DNA from: Hyphomonas sp. Mor2
Lineage (GTDB): Bacteria > Pseudomonadota > Alphaproteobacteria > Caulobacterales > Hyphomonadaceae
DNA length: 64,000 bases
NCBI RefSeq assembly: GCF_001854405.1
Contig: NZ_CP017718.1
Location: 1 to 64,000, forward strand
Reading direction: 5' to 3'
The notes under the pieces were generated by a model. It made no database searches and had not been told where the DNA came from. It saw only the letters and a program-made list of their open reading frames with translations. Of this stretch, positions 18,633-26,790 are shown piece by piece (the stretch's first letter is position 1; each line of letters opens with the position of its first letter). Both the position numbers and the translations under genes were made by a program.

Positions 18633-18728
18633 CCGGCTCCCAGGGTGTTCGCCAGCGATAGCCGGTTGCCGCGCTGCTCACAAGATCGCGTGTGCCGATC
18701 CCGCGGGGTTTTTGTTGATCTGTGTCGT

Positions 18729-19316
18729 TTAAGGCGCGAGGGAGGTGAGCAATGCATTTGCCTGCAAATTGCTGAAACCTTCCGGCAGCGGCGCCCGCAT
18801 GATCATCACACGCGACCAGAATTGGCCTGTGAGGAAATCGACCGCTTCATCAAGATCGAAATCACGGCGCACGACATTCTTGGCCGCGATCTCCGCCAGC
18901 ACCAGGCGTAGCGGCGCGCGAATATTCTCTTTCATCCAGTTGCGCCAGGTCTCGCCGGCATCCTTGTCGTCACTTGCCGCAATCATAGCGGCGCGCAGCA
19001 CCGCGTGGCCGGAGCCCTGACGGGTCGTATCTTCGAGAGGCTGGATCAGAGCAGCAATGCGCTCGGCCGGATCGCGGCCCAGTTTGGAACGATCGGGGAC
19101 CAGTTCGATCGCTGCTTCCATGCACATGTTCCCGATGGCAGGCCACCAGCGGTAAATGGTCTGTTTGGACGCCTTGGCGCGGCGAGAAACCTTGTCGACA
19201 CTGAACTTTCGCCAGCCATTTTCGGCCATTTCCTCTCGGGTGGCCTGGAGGATAGCGGCGCGCGATTCTTCGCTGCTGCGCTGGCTTTTCTTGCGCTTGA
19301 GTTTCTTCTCAGTCAT
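18729..19316 (-). CDS. TetR family transcriptional regulator
   Basis: A 195-residue DNA-binding repressor. The N-terminal helix-turn-helix (residues about 20-65: AAILQATREEMAENGWRKFSVDKVSRRAKASKQTIYRWWPA) is typical of TetR, followed by a helical ligand domain with a TetR_C_16-like pattern. The N-terminus is very lysine-rich. Overlapping inverted repeats upstream (19346-19369) are a plausible operator for self-control. The closest possible targets are sbtA, which is divergent, and the Gfo/Idh-cysQ unit downstream. Confidence 0.9.
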   Translation of the reverse strand: MTEKKLKRKKSQRSSEESRAAILQATREEMAENGWRKFSVDKVSRRAKASKQTIYRWWPAIGNMCMEAAIELVPDRSKLGRDPAERIAALIQPLEDTTRQGSGHAVLRAAMIAASDDKDAGETWRNWMKENIRAPLRLVLAEIAAKNVVRRDFDLDEAVDFLTGQFWSRVMIMRAPLPEGFSNLQANALLTSLAP

Positions 19317-19345
19317 CTCTTCGCTGTCACCCTAAAGATTGCAGA

Positions 19346-19369
19346 TTCCGTTAACACGGAACGATCCGT
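19346..19369. promoter_or_regulatory. Candidate TetR operator (overlapping inverted repeats)
   Basis: ttccgt (19346-19351) pairs with acggaa (19356-19361), and acgga pairs with tccgt (19365-19369), each with a 4-base spacer. The site is 30 bases upstream of the tetR start and about 170 bases before sbtA, a usual place for an autoregulatory operator. Confidence 0.4.
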
Positions 19370-19537
19370 TTGTCTTATCCGTCTTTCCGACTTTTTGTCA
19401 CCCTCCAATGCGTGCGAAATTCAGGCCAATCGGTACGGCGCGACAAAAGTGACCAGTTCGCCGATCCAATCTAGGCTCACCTCGGCCGCGACCTATATGC
19501 GATCTCAATCAATCCATCCTCGCAAACGGGGGCCGTC

Positions 19538-20524
19538 TTGGACGTCGCTATTTCGACCCTTCTTTCGCCTATCATTCTGTTTTTCGGCCTCGGTATGTTG
19601 GCCGCCTTGCTGCGCTCCCAGATGAGTGTTCCGGAAGCTTTTGCCAAAGGACTCGCCATCTATCTGATGATGGCGATTGGCCTCAAGGGCGGGGTCGAGA
19701 TGTCAAAGAATCCGCTGACCATGGAAGTGATGCTCGTCCTACTGGCCGGGATTGTCTTATCCTTCCTGATCCCGCTCATTGCCTTCGTCCTATTGCGTCT
19801 GACCACGAAGCTGGATCAGACCAATGCAGCCGCGACGGCGGCGCACTATGGCTCCATTTCCATCGTCACATTTGTCGCCGCGACCGAAGCCGTTCGGATG
19901 TCCGGACTGGACAGCGGTGGCCACCTGGTGGCCGTGGCTGCTTTGATGGAAACGCCTGCGATCATTACGGCGCTGTTCCTCGCGACTCGCGGTCAGAAGA
20001 AACGTGCGGAGCCGGTGGCCGGTTCTGAGCAAGGGGAACTGGTTCGCGAGGTGTTTCTGAACGCCTCGATCGTGGTCCTGGTGGGAGCGCTGGCCATTGG
20101 CTGGATCGGCGGAGAAGAGGGCACGGCGTCGATTCAACCGTTCTTTGTCGGATTGTTCCAGGGCGTCTTGTGCCTGTTCCTGCTTGATATGGGCCTGTCA
20201 GCCGGACGTGGTTTGCGCCAGGGTTGGCGCCAATTGAGTACAGCCATTGTCGGGTTCGGGCTGTACATGCCGCTCATCTCCGCAGTGATCGCCGCGGGCG
20301 CAGCTTACATGCTGGGCATACCCCCCGGAGACGCGGCCCTTCTCATTACGCTCACGGCTTCGGCCTCCTATATTGCCGTGCCTGCCGCCATGCGCCTCGC
20401 TTTGCCCGAGGCGAAGCCGTCGATCTACCTGACATTGTCCCTGGGCGTGACCTTCCCGTTCAATGTCACGATCGGGATTCCGATCTATATCTATCTGGCC
20501 TTGCTGATAAACGGACAGGGGTAA
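19538..20524 (+). CDS. sbtA: SbtA-type sodium-dependent bicarbonate transporter
   Basis: A 328-residue inner-membrane permease of the SbtA family, which in cyanobacteria imports bicarbonate with sodium. About ten membrane segments form two inverted halves. Characteristic sequence includes LSPIILFFGLGMLAALLRS, KGLAIYLMMAIGLKGGVEM and, in the second half, TASASYIAVPAAMRLALPEA and SLGVTFPFNVTIGIP. The start is a TTG at 19538 after gggggcc, which gives the normal N-terminus. sbtB follows after three bases, so the two are clearly an operon. Confidence 0.93.
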   Translation: MDVAISTLLSPIILFFGLGMLAALLRSQMSVPEAFAKGLAIYLMMAIGLKGGVEMSKNPLTMEVMLVLLAGIVLSFLIPLIAFVLLRLTTKLDQTNAAATAAHYGSISIVTFVAATEAVRMSGLDSGGHLVAVAALMETPAIITALFLATRGQKKRAEPVAGSEQGELVREVFLNASIVVLVGALAIGWIGGEEGTASIQPFFVGLFQGVLCLFLLDMGLSAGRGLRQGWRQLSTAIVGFGLYMPLISAVIAAGAAYMLGIPPGDAALLITLTASASYIAVPAAMRLALPEAKPSIYLTLSLGVTFPFNVTIGIPIYIYLALLINGQG

Positions 20525-20527
20525 GCC

Positions 20528-20833
20528 ATGACCAAGTATCTTCAAATCGAACTGATCATCGAGCGCATGGCGCACAAACGTGCCGGGCGCGTCCTCGAGG
20601 CTGCCGGGATGACGGGATACACCGTTTTTCCCGCCATGGCCGGTTATGGCGGAGGCAAACGCTGGAGTCGTGATACCGACATCTCGGCCAGCGGTGACAT
20701 GGTGTCCATCGTCTCGATTGGAGACGAAGAGAAGGTCCGCAATACGATGGACGAGATCGCCAACTTGCTCGGAGCCCATATCGGTATTGTCACCCTGACC
20801 GAGGTCGAGGTGATGCGTCCGGGGCGTTTCTAG
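20528..20833 (+). CDS. sbtB: SbtB, PII-like regulator of SbtA
   Basis: A 101-residue PII-superfamily protein. In cyanobacteria SbtB is a trimer that senses adenine nucleotides (cAMP, AMP, ADP) and binds SbtA. The ferredoxin-like fold is visible (YLQIELIIERMAHKRAGRVLEAAGMTGYTVFPAMAGYGGG, then MVSIVSIGDEEKVRNTMDEIANLL). The GYGGGKRWSRDTDIS stretch is the T-loop region. The cysteine-bearing C-terminal R-loop of many cyanobacterial SbtB proteins is absent; the chain ends VMRPGRF. It directly follows sbtA. Confidence 0.9.
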   Translation: MTKYLQIELIIERMAHKRAGRVLEAAGMTGYTVFPAMAGYGGGKRWSRDTDISASGDMVSIVSIGDEEKVRNTMDEIANLLGAHIGIVTLTEVEVMRPGRF

Positions 20834-20840
20834 GGGCTGG

Positions 20841-21374
20841 TTAGCCCTCTGACTGGCCGCGCTCGACCGACTGCGCGATCAGTTCGCGTGCTTTCTCAAC
20901 GCCAGACCAGCCTTCAACCTGACTCCACTTGCCCTGTTCCAGGTCCTTATAGTGGGTGAAGAAGTGCGTGATCTTCTGGACCAGAATGTCCGGCAGGTCA
21001 TGATAGGTTGCGATCTTGTCGTAATAGGCCGTCAGTTTCGGATGTGGCACAGCGAGAATTTTCTCATCCGGGCCCTTATCATCCGTCATCATCAGAACGC
21101 CAACCGGACGCGCGCGGACCACGCTGCCGGGAACCAGGGGGCGATTTCCAACCACCATGACGTCGATCGGATCGCCATCCAGGCTCAGCGTGTGCGGAAC
21201 AAACCCATAATTACAGGGGTAGCGCATCTCGGTATAGAGATAGCGATCCACGAACATGGCGCCTGAGGCCTTGTCGATCTCATACTTGATCGGGTCACCG
21301 CCAAGCGGCACTTCAACAATGACATTGATATCATCAGGCGGGTTCTGGCCGGAGATAATTTTTGAAACGTCCAT
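20841..21374 (-). CDS. ppa: Inorganic pyrophosphatase, family I
   Basis: A 177-residue soluble pyrophosphatase that hydrolyses the pyrophosphate released by biosynthesis and so drives nucleic acid and protein synthesis. Family I residues are visible: EVPLGGDPIKYEIDK, RYPCNYGFVPHTL and the DGDPIDVMVV signature with its metal-binding aspartates. The length is standard. I use the ATG at 21374; a TTG codon three residues upstream (21383) is open but less likely. It is convergent with sbtB, 8 bases apart. Confidence 0.95.
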   Translation of the reverse strand: MDVSKIISGQNPPDDINVIVEVPLGGDPIKYEIDKASGAMFVDRYLYTEMRYPCNYGFVPHTLSLDGDPIDVMVVGNRPLVPGSVVRARPVGVLMMTDDKGPDEKILAVPHPKLTAYYDKIATYHDLPDILVQKITHFFTHYKDLEQGKWSQVEGWSGVEKARELIAQSVERGQSEG

Positions 21375-21511
21375 GGGAGGCAACCTTGTGTTTGGTCATT
21401 TTCCGAGCCCCGTGCAGGATCGCGGCCAAACCGTCAAGCAGACATTTCGCCTTGGCCAGTGCCTTTTGCGGTGCTTTATTCGAAACAGATTATAGTGGTG
21501 CGAGTAAGAAT

Positions 21512-22126
21512 ATGAGAACTCACGAAAAGCTGGCATTTCTGGCCGTCCTGACGGGACTGGTTTCGAGCCCTGTGTATGCCCAGGATCTGCGCTCGGCTTC
21601 CGAAAGCGTGGTGGCCTGTCAGAATGTTGAAGACGCAGCGCAACGGCTGGCATGTTTTGAGGCCGCTGCAGAGCAACTTTCAACCGCGCTTGCGATTCCA
21701 CCGGCGCAAATCGTGCCGGCCCCGACGGCGACATCATCTGCGGCTGCGGTGACAGCACCTGTTCAACAAGAAGCGACGACGACGACGGCGCCTGTGCAGC
21801 AGGCGTCGACCGATACTGCGCAGCCACCGAACAATGACTCAATCCTGCCATCGTGGATTCCACGCGTCAGTTTTGGCAGCGGGAGAGATGTAGAGAAAGA
21901 GCCGGATGAATTCCAAACGACGCTGACGCGGATTCAGCGGAACAATCTCGGCCGGCATTTCTTTACCACCGCTGAGGGGCATGTCTGGCGTCAGGTTGAA
22001 GTCGAGGACATCAAGGCGCCGAAGTCGCTCCCGGCAGACGTCGTGCTTCAACAAAACCTGCTCGGCGGGATCGAGATCAAAATCCTCGAAACCAATCGAT
22101 CCTACGGGGTCGCGCGCATCGAATAG
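21512..22126 (+). CDS. Hypothetical periplasmic protein
   Basis: A 204-residue exported protein. The ATG at 21512 gives a normal signal peptide (cut after SSPVYA). The mature N-terminus has the pattern CQNVEDAAQRLACFEAAAEQL (two cysteines about 13 apart), seen in many proteobacterial envelope proteins of unknown role. A linker rich in T, A and Q (residues about 70-110) follows, and then a C-terminal domain with HVWRQVEVEDIK and a final IKILETNRSYGVARIE. The family is not named. Confidence 0.75.
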   Translation: MRTHEKLAFLAVLTGLVSSPVYAQDLRSASESVVACQNVEDAAQRLACFEAAAEQLSTALAIPPAQIVPAPTATSSAAAVTAPVQQEATTTTAPVQQASTDTAQPPNNDSILPSWIPRVSFGSGRDVEKEPDEFQTTLTRIQRNNLGRHFFTTAEGHVWRQVEVEDIKAPKSLPADVVLQQNLLGGIEIKILETNRSYGVARIE

Positions 22127-22132
22127 GGCGGC

Positions 22133-22738
22133 CTAGTCGATCAGCGCATAATTGAAACTCACCGAAATCCGGGGCGCTTCGGTCAGGCCGGGCATGACTT
22201 CGTGGCGCAGCCAACTTTCCCACATCAGAATGTCACCTGCCTTGGGTGAAACGTAGTGAAATCGGCGCGCCAGGTCTGGCGCGTCAGGTTTTTGCGGTGG
22301 CGCCGCCATCATCATGGCGAGGCGGGGATCTTCAAATCTGATCCGACCCGAACTTTCCGGCATGGCCACATAGCAGGTCCCGGAGATGACACTGTTTGGA
22401 TGAATATGCCCGCTATGATGGCCACCCTCCCCAAGAATATTTATCCACAGACTGTCACATTTGAGGCGTGCACGACCAAGATCCCAATGCTGATGTTGCG
22501 CGAATTCGGCTGCGTACTGGTCGAGCTGGGCGACGAGATCGGCAAAAGCCGGTGCACGTTGTGGGAGGTCGTCCAATGAGGCGTAAGACGTATAACCCGG
22601 ATACCCTTCTCGATCGCACCAGTCATGGCCCGCGGTGTCGCCGTCTTCTATCATCCAGCAGGCGGCCTCAAGGTCTGCCATGAGGTCCGGATCGGTTATT
22701 CGCGTGTGTTGAACAAGCGTCGGGAAGAGGGCGGTCAT
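22133..22738 (-). CDS. Putative 2-oxoglutarate/Fe(II) oxygenase (TIGR02466-like)
   Basis: A 201-residue protein with the double-stranded beta-helix pattern of TIGR02466 proteins: the N-terminal LFPTLVQHTR, then DSLWINILGEGGHHSGHIHPNSVISGTCYV near the middle, and PRISVSFNYAL at the end. Histidines in HHSGHIHP and in LRHEVMPG, with the arginine of RISV, are the likely iron and 2-oxoglutarate contacts. The second ATG (22738) is chosen because gaggagg lies about seven bases upstream of it. The substrate is unknown. It is convergent with the periplasmic gene. Confidence 0.8.
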   Translation of the reverse strand: MTALFPTLVQHTRITDPDLMADLEAACWMIEDGDTAGHDWCDREGYPGYTSYASLDDLPQRAPAFADLVAQLDQYAAEFAQHQHWDLGRARLKCDSLWINILGEGGHHSGHIHPNSVISGTCYVAMPESSGRIRFEDPRLAMMMAAPPQKPDAPDLARRFHYVSPKAGDILMWESWLRHEVMPGLTEAPRISVSFNYALID

Positions 22739-22897
22739 GGTCATGCCTCCTCATACATTGGCGATCTCGGCTGGCAACCAACCATCTGACAGCATATCTC
22801 GGCTTGTCGGCGATGACTGGCAAAAATTTTACTTTGCCGCCAGAGATTCTACCTGTATTGAACAATGAGCAAATCATTCAGGGATAAGGAGCGTGCG

Positions 22898-23359
22898 ATG
22901 TCCGAAACGAAACTCATCGTAAACGGAGAGGAGCGAAGCGTTGATGTCGATCCGAGCACGCCATTGCTCTGGGTCTTGCGAGAACAGCTCAAGCTGAATG
23001 GAACAAAATTCGGTTGCGGGATCGCGCAATGTGGCGCCTGTACAGTTCATGTGAACGGGACACCCGTTCGATCCTGTTCGACACCCGTCGCCGCCGCAGA
23101 CGGCGCTGAAGTGACGACCATAGAAGGCGTCGCCGGTGAAGATGGCACGCGTCACGCCGTGCAACAGGCCTGGATCGAACATCAGGTTCCGCAATGCGGT
23201 TATTGTCAGTCCGGTCAGATCATGTCGGCGGTCGCTCTGCTGCGGGATAATCCCAATCCGACGGATGCCGACATCGATGCGGCAATGAGCGGAAACATCT
23301 GTCGCTGCGGAGCCTATGGCAGAATCCGCGCGGCGATTAAGTCCGCAGCAAGCGCGTAA
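22898..23359 (+). CDS. (2Fe-2S)-binding subunit of a molybdenum hydroxylase (IorA type)
   Basis: A 153-residue electron-transfer subunit. It has a plant-type ferredoxin domain with cysteines in [18 protein letters not shown] and SCSTPV, and a second [2Fe-2S] domain with [10 protein letters not shown] and [11 protein letters not shown]. It passes electrons between the molybdenum centre of its partner and an external acceptor. Homology is to isoquinoline 1-oxidoreductase alpha and related aldehyde dehydrogenases. The ATG at 22898 has aaggag eight bases before; an in-frame ATG at 22865 is less likely. The large subunit follows after ten bases. Confidence 0.93.
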   Translation: MSETKLIVNGEERSVDVDPSTPLLWVLREQLKLNGTKFGCGIAQCGACTVHVNGTPVRSCSTPVAAADGAEVTTIEGVAGEDGTRHAVQQAWIEHQVPQCGYCQSGQIMSAVALLRDNPNPTDADIDAAMSGNICRCGAYGRIRAAIKSAASA

Positions 23360-23369
23360 GGAGGCCGAT

Positions 23370-25571
23370 ATGGGAAAATGGACACGTAGAGGCTTTATCG
23401 CAGCGGGGGTCGTTTCAGGCGGTGCCTTGATGGTTGGCGTCGGCATTCGCGAAGGGCATCGGGCGCCAAAACTCGCCGAGATGATGACGGAAGACGGCGA
23501 GACGCTCGTCAATGTCTGGGTCAAACTCTCGCGGGATAACACGGTCACCGCGATCGTTCCGCACAGTGAAATGGGGCAGGGCGTTTTCACCTCGATGACC
23601 CAGATGCTGGCCGATGAAATGGACGCGGACTGGGATCTGGTCACGTATGAGCAGGCGCCAGCGCATGAAGGCTATGCCAACTATCCGCTCGGACGCGAAT
23701 TCCTGATGGGCGACACCAAAGTCCCTGGACTGGTGCAGGACTCGCTCAATGGCGGTTTTTTGCGGATCGCGCAGTCCATGGGGCTGCAGATTACCGGTGG
23801 CAGTACGGCGGTTCGGTTCACGGGCATGGGCGGGATGCGCATTGCAGGCGCGGCTGCCCGCGAGATGATCGTGAAGGCGGCGGCCAAGTCCTGGGATGTC
23901 CCCGCCAGGGAGCTGCGCACAGAGAAGAGCTTTGTCTATCATGACGCCAGCGGGCGCTCGGAGCCTTATGCCGCCTTTGCTGAGCAGGCCGGTAAGTACT
24001 CCCCTCCGACGCAACCAAAATTGAAAACGCCGGACGAGTTCAAGCTCATGGGCAAACCGCTCAAGCGGTTCGATATCCCCTCCAAGACAGATGGTACGGC
24101 GGAGTTCGGGATCGATGTTGATTTAGCAGACATGAAGTATGCCGCGGTGATGGGGCCGCCCGTGCTCGGAGCGGAAGTTGCGCAGGTCGACGACACCTAT
24201 GCCAAGGATATGCCGGGTGTCGTTGAAGTATTGAACAAAGGCACATTTGTTGCCGTCGTGGCGGATGGCTATTGGCAGGCCGAGAACGCACTCCGCCAGC
24301 TCGACGTGAGCTGGACAGAGACCGGCGCAGAAGGCCTGAACCAATCCGATATCTACGCCATGCTCGGCGCGGCAATGGATGACGCCGGATCCAAAGCCAA
24401 GGAAGATGTCGCCGTCGGCAATGCGCGAAGGGCAACCGAGAACGCCGCGCGGGTCTATGAGGCGGAATATCGTGTGCCATTCCTTGCCCACGCGGCGATG
24501 GAACCGATCAATGCCACCGCCTGGGTGCGCGACGGCAAGGTGGATTTCTGGTCGGGCCTGCAGAACCCGCTGGCAGTTCGCGATGAGATTGCCGGCGCCA
24601 CCGGCGTAAAAAAGCACGATGTGACGGTTCACAATGTCATGTTGGGGGGTGGTTTCGGGCGCCGCTCGGAAGCCGATTACCCCTTGATGGCGGTCGAAAT
24701 CGCCAAGGAGTTCGAGCACCCGGTCAAGATGATCTGGTCGCGAGAGCAAGACACGCAGCAGGACTGGTATCGCCCTGCCTCTGTCAGCCGCTTCAAGGCG
24801 GGCCTTGATGAGGATGGCATGCCCGTTTCCTGGGAGAATATGTTCGTGCAGAAGCATGACCCTCCGGAGGCATCCCATATTCCCTACCAGATCGACCATC
24901 AGCTGATCCATCACACCGAAGCCGAACACCATGTCCGCTTCGGGCCTTGGCGCTCAGTGGACCACACCCAGCATGGCTTTTTCATCGAAAGCTTTATCGA
25001 TGAACTGGCCGATCAGGCGGGCATGGATGGCTATGCCTATCGCCGTAAGCTATTGGAGCATTCGCCGCGTTATCTGACGGTGCTGGACGCTGCAGCCGAA
25101 GCGGCGGGTTGGGGCCGCGAGGTGCCACAGGGGCGGGGCCTCGGCATCGCACTTGTCGATTCCTTCGGCACAGTCGTCGCGCAAGTGGTCGAAGTGGATG
25201 TCACCGGACCGGAACCGAAAGTGGTTCATGTCTGGTGCGCCGCAGATCCTGGATACGTCATGAACCCAGACGGTTTCACAGCGCAGATAGAAAGCGGAAT
25301 CATCTATGGCCTGACCGCCGCGCTCTATGGAGATATCACGATCGAAGATGGCGCTGTGGTTCAGTCCAACTTCCATGACTATCCGATGGTCCGCATGCGC
25401 GACGCGCCGCAAATCACGGTCAAACTGATCAATAGCGGTGCCAAGGTGGGCGGCGGCGGCGAACCGGGAACACCCCCGATCGCGCCGGCACTGGCAAATG
25501 CTGTTTTTGCCGCAACCGGCGTGCGTGTGCGCAGCCAACCCATTGCGAGCTTCAAACAAGGACTGAGCTAG
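23370..25571 (+). CDS. Molybdopterin-binding large subunit of a molybdenum hydroxylase (IorB type)
   Basis: A 733-residue xanthine-dehydrogenase-family large subunit predicted to oxidise aldehydes or N-heterocycles. A twin-arginine-like signal (TRRGFIAAGVVSGG) suggests export of the folded, cofactor-loaded complex, presumably carrying the small subunit with it. Molybdopterin-binding signatures are visible: SEMGQGVFTSMTQM near 70, NVMLGGGFGRRSEADYP near 430, SVDHTQHGFFIESFIDELA and GEPGTPPIAPALANAVF near the C-terminus. gagg precedes the ATG at 23370. No XdhC-like chaperone gene is adjacent. The substrate is not known. Confidence 0.92.
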   Translation: MGKWTRRGFIAAGVVSGGALMVGVGIREGHRAPKLAEMMTEDGETLVNVWVKLSRDNTVTAIVPHSEMGQGVFTSMTQMLADEMDADWDLVTYEQAPAHEGYANYPLGREFLMGDTKVPGLVQDSLNGGFLRIAQSMGLQITGGSTAVRFTGMGGMRIAGAAAREMIVKAAAKSWDVPARELRTEKSFVYHDASGRSEPYAAFAEQAGKYSPPTQPKLKTPDEFKLMGKPLKRFDIPSKTDGTAEFGIDVDLADMKYAAVMGPPVLGAEVAQVDDTYAKDMPGVVEVLNKGTFVAVVADGYWQAENALRQLDVSWTETGAEGLNQSDIYAMLGAAMDDAGSKAKEDVAVGNARRATENAARVYEAEYRVPFLAHAAMEPINATAWVRDGKVDFWSGLQNPLAVRDEIAGATGVKKHDVTVHNVMLGGGFGRRSEADYPLMAVEIAKEFEHPVKMIWSREQDTQQDWYRPASVSRFKAGLDEDGMPVSWENMFVQKHDPPEASHIPYQIDHQLIHHTEAEHHVRFGPWRSVDHTQHGFFIESFIDELADQAGMDGYAYRRKLLEHSPRYLTVLDAAAEAAGWGREVPQGRGLGIALVDSFGTVVAQVVEVDVTGPEPKVVHVWCAADPGYVMNPDGFTAQIESGIIYGLTAALYGDITIEDGAVVQSNFHDYPMVRMRDAPQITVKLINSGAKVGGGGEPGTPPIAPALANAVFAATGVRVRSQPIASFKQGLS

Positions 25572-25617
25572 CACTCGGCCGTTCGACGGGGCTCATCTCA
25601 GATAAAAGGAAATTTTG

Positions 25618-26235
25618 ATGATCGATTTGTATACTTGGACGACCCCGAATGGCCGGAAAATATCGGTCGCTCTCGAAGAGATGGGTCTGGAGTACAACGT
25701 ACACCCGATCGATATCGGAAACGATCAACAATTCTCATCCGAGTTTCTCGCGATCAGTCCAAACAATAAAATCCCCGCGATTTATGATCATGACCACGAT
25801 GTGAGTGTTTTTGAGTCCGGCGCGATCCTGATCCATCTTGCGGAAAAATCGGGTCAATTCCTCCCGCAAGCGCCTGGTGAGCGCGCCAAAGTGCTGGAAT
25901 GGCTCTCCTGGCAAATCGCCGGGTTTGGCCCGATGCTCGGTCAACTCAATCACTTTATGAACCGGGCGGACGAAAAGATGCCGCTCGCCATTCAGCGATT
26001 CTTTGATGAATCTGTTCGCCTCTACAAAGTGCTGGATCAGCAACTGGCCGACCAGGAATTTGTCGCTGGATCCTATTCCATCGCGGATATGTCGATCTAT
26101 CCATGGTCGGTGGTGGCCCTCGGACCGATCCAGGGTGGAAGTGGCGAAAGCTTCGCCAATGTCGCGGCCTGGCACGACCGAATGGCAGCGCGTCCAGCCG
26201 TCAAAGCGGGCATGAACATTCCACCGTCGAGCTAG
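25618..26235 (+). CDS. Glutathione S-transferase family protein (YfcG/Nu-like)
   Basis: A 205-residue GST of the YfcG/YghU-like group, some members of which reduce disulfides of glutathione. The N-terminal LYTWTTPNGRKISVALEEMGLEYNV is very typical, including the T/N residues that bind glutathione, followed by SPNNKIPAIYD and VFESGAILIHLAEKSG. The C-terminal domain shows the SWQIAGFGPMLGQLNHF helix found in this group. The ATG at 25618 follows aaagga. It lies 46 bases after the molybdenum hydroxylase gene. Confidence 0.9.
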   Translation: MIDLYTWTTPNGRKISVALEEMGLEYNVHPIDIGNDQQFSSEFLAISPNNKIPAIYDHDHDVSVFESGAILIHLAEKSGQFLPQAPGERAKVLEWLSWQIAGFGPMLGQLNHFMNRADEKMPLAIQRFFDESVRLYKVLDQQLADQEFVAGSYSIADMSIYPWSVVALGPIQGGSGESFANVAAWHDRMAARPAVKAGMNIPPSS

Positions 26236-26282
26236 GTTCGGCTGCGACGGGTGGCGGCTGGCAGGGTCGGTTGCGGCTCGAC

Positions 26283-26717
26283 TTAAACCAGCAACCACAC
26301 AGCCAGCGCCGCATTGGCGACCATCAGGGTGAAATCAATCACGAAGATGCGCAGCATGACGCCTTTGAAAACGTTCCAGAGGCCGCCGCCCTGACGGTTC
26401 TGCAGGGCCATGGGCACATTGCCGAAGAATTGAGAACCATGCGCCAACGCGTTGAATATGAGCAGTGTCGCCCACTGGGCATTCGTCTCGAACCCGCCAA
26501 TATTGAACAGCAACAGGGCGTTGAACAAGGATAGCGCGAGGTTGAACCCTCCCATGAAGCGTCCGGATTCAACCAGGGCATCATAGGCGGAATTGTCCCG
26601 GTCCGCCTGAATAGGCACCATGACTTTGCCGAAGATTTTGCGCCGGCGATAAAAGGCGTCGAACGCCATCGCGAACCAGATGGTGTTCAGTGCGAACAGA
26701 ACTTGGAGCAAAGTCAT
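26283..26717 (-). CDS. Hypothetical membrane protein, four segments
   Basis: A 144-residue protein with about four hydrophobic helices (residues 2-20, 55-75, 80-98, 120-143) and a short basic loop (YRRRKIFGK). I recognise no family. It stands alone between the GST gene and lpd, and is read toward the GST gene. No functional clue is visible. Confidence 0.7.
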   Translation of the reverse strand: MTLLQVLFALNTIWFAMAFDAFYRRRKIFGKVMVPIQADRDNSAYDALVESGRFMGGFNLALSLFNALLLFNIGGFETNAQWATLLIFNALAHGSQFFGNVPMALQNRQGGGLWNVFKGVMLRIFVIDFTLMVANAALAVWLLV

Positions 26718-26790
26718 TGAAGGCCTCCCATTTGCTCGAGCTTAAGTGGCCCGAGCGCGGTTTGGCAATTCCTCTGCGTCTCCATTCCCG

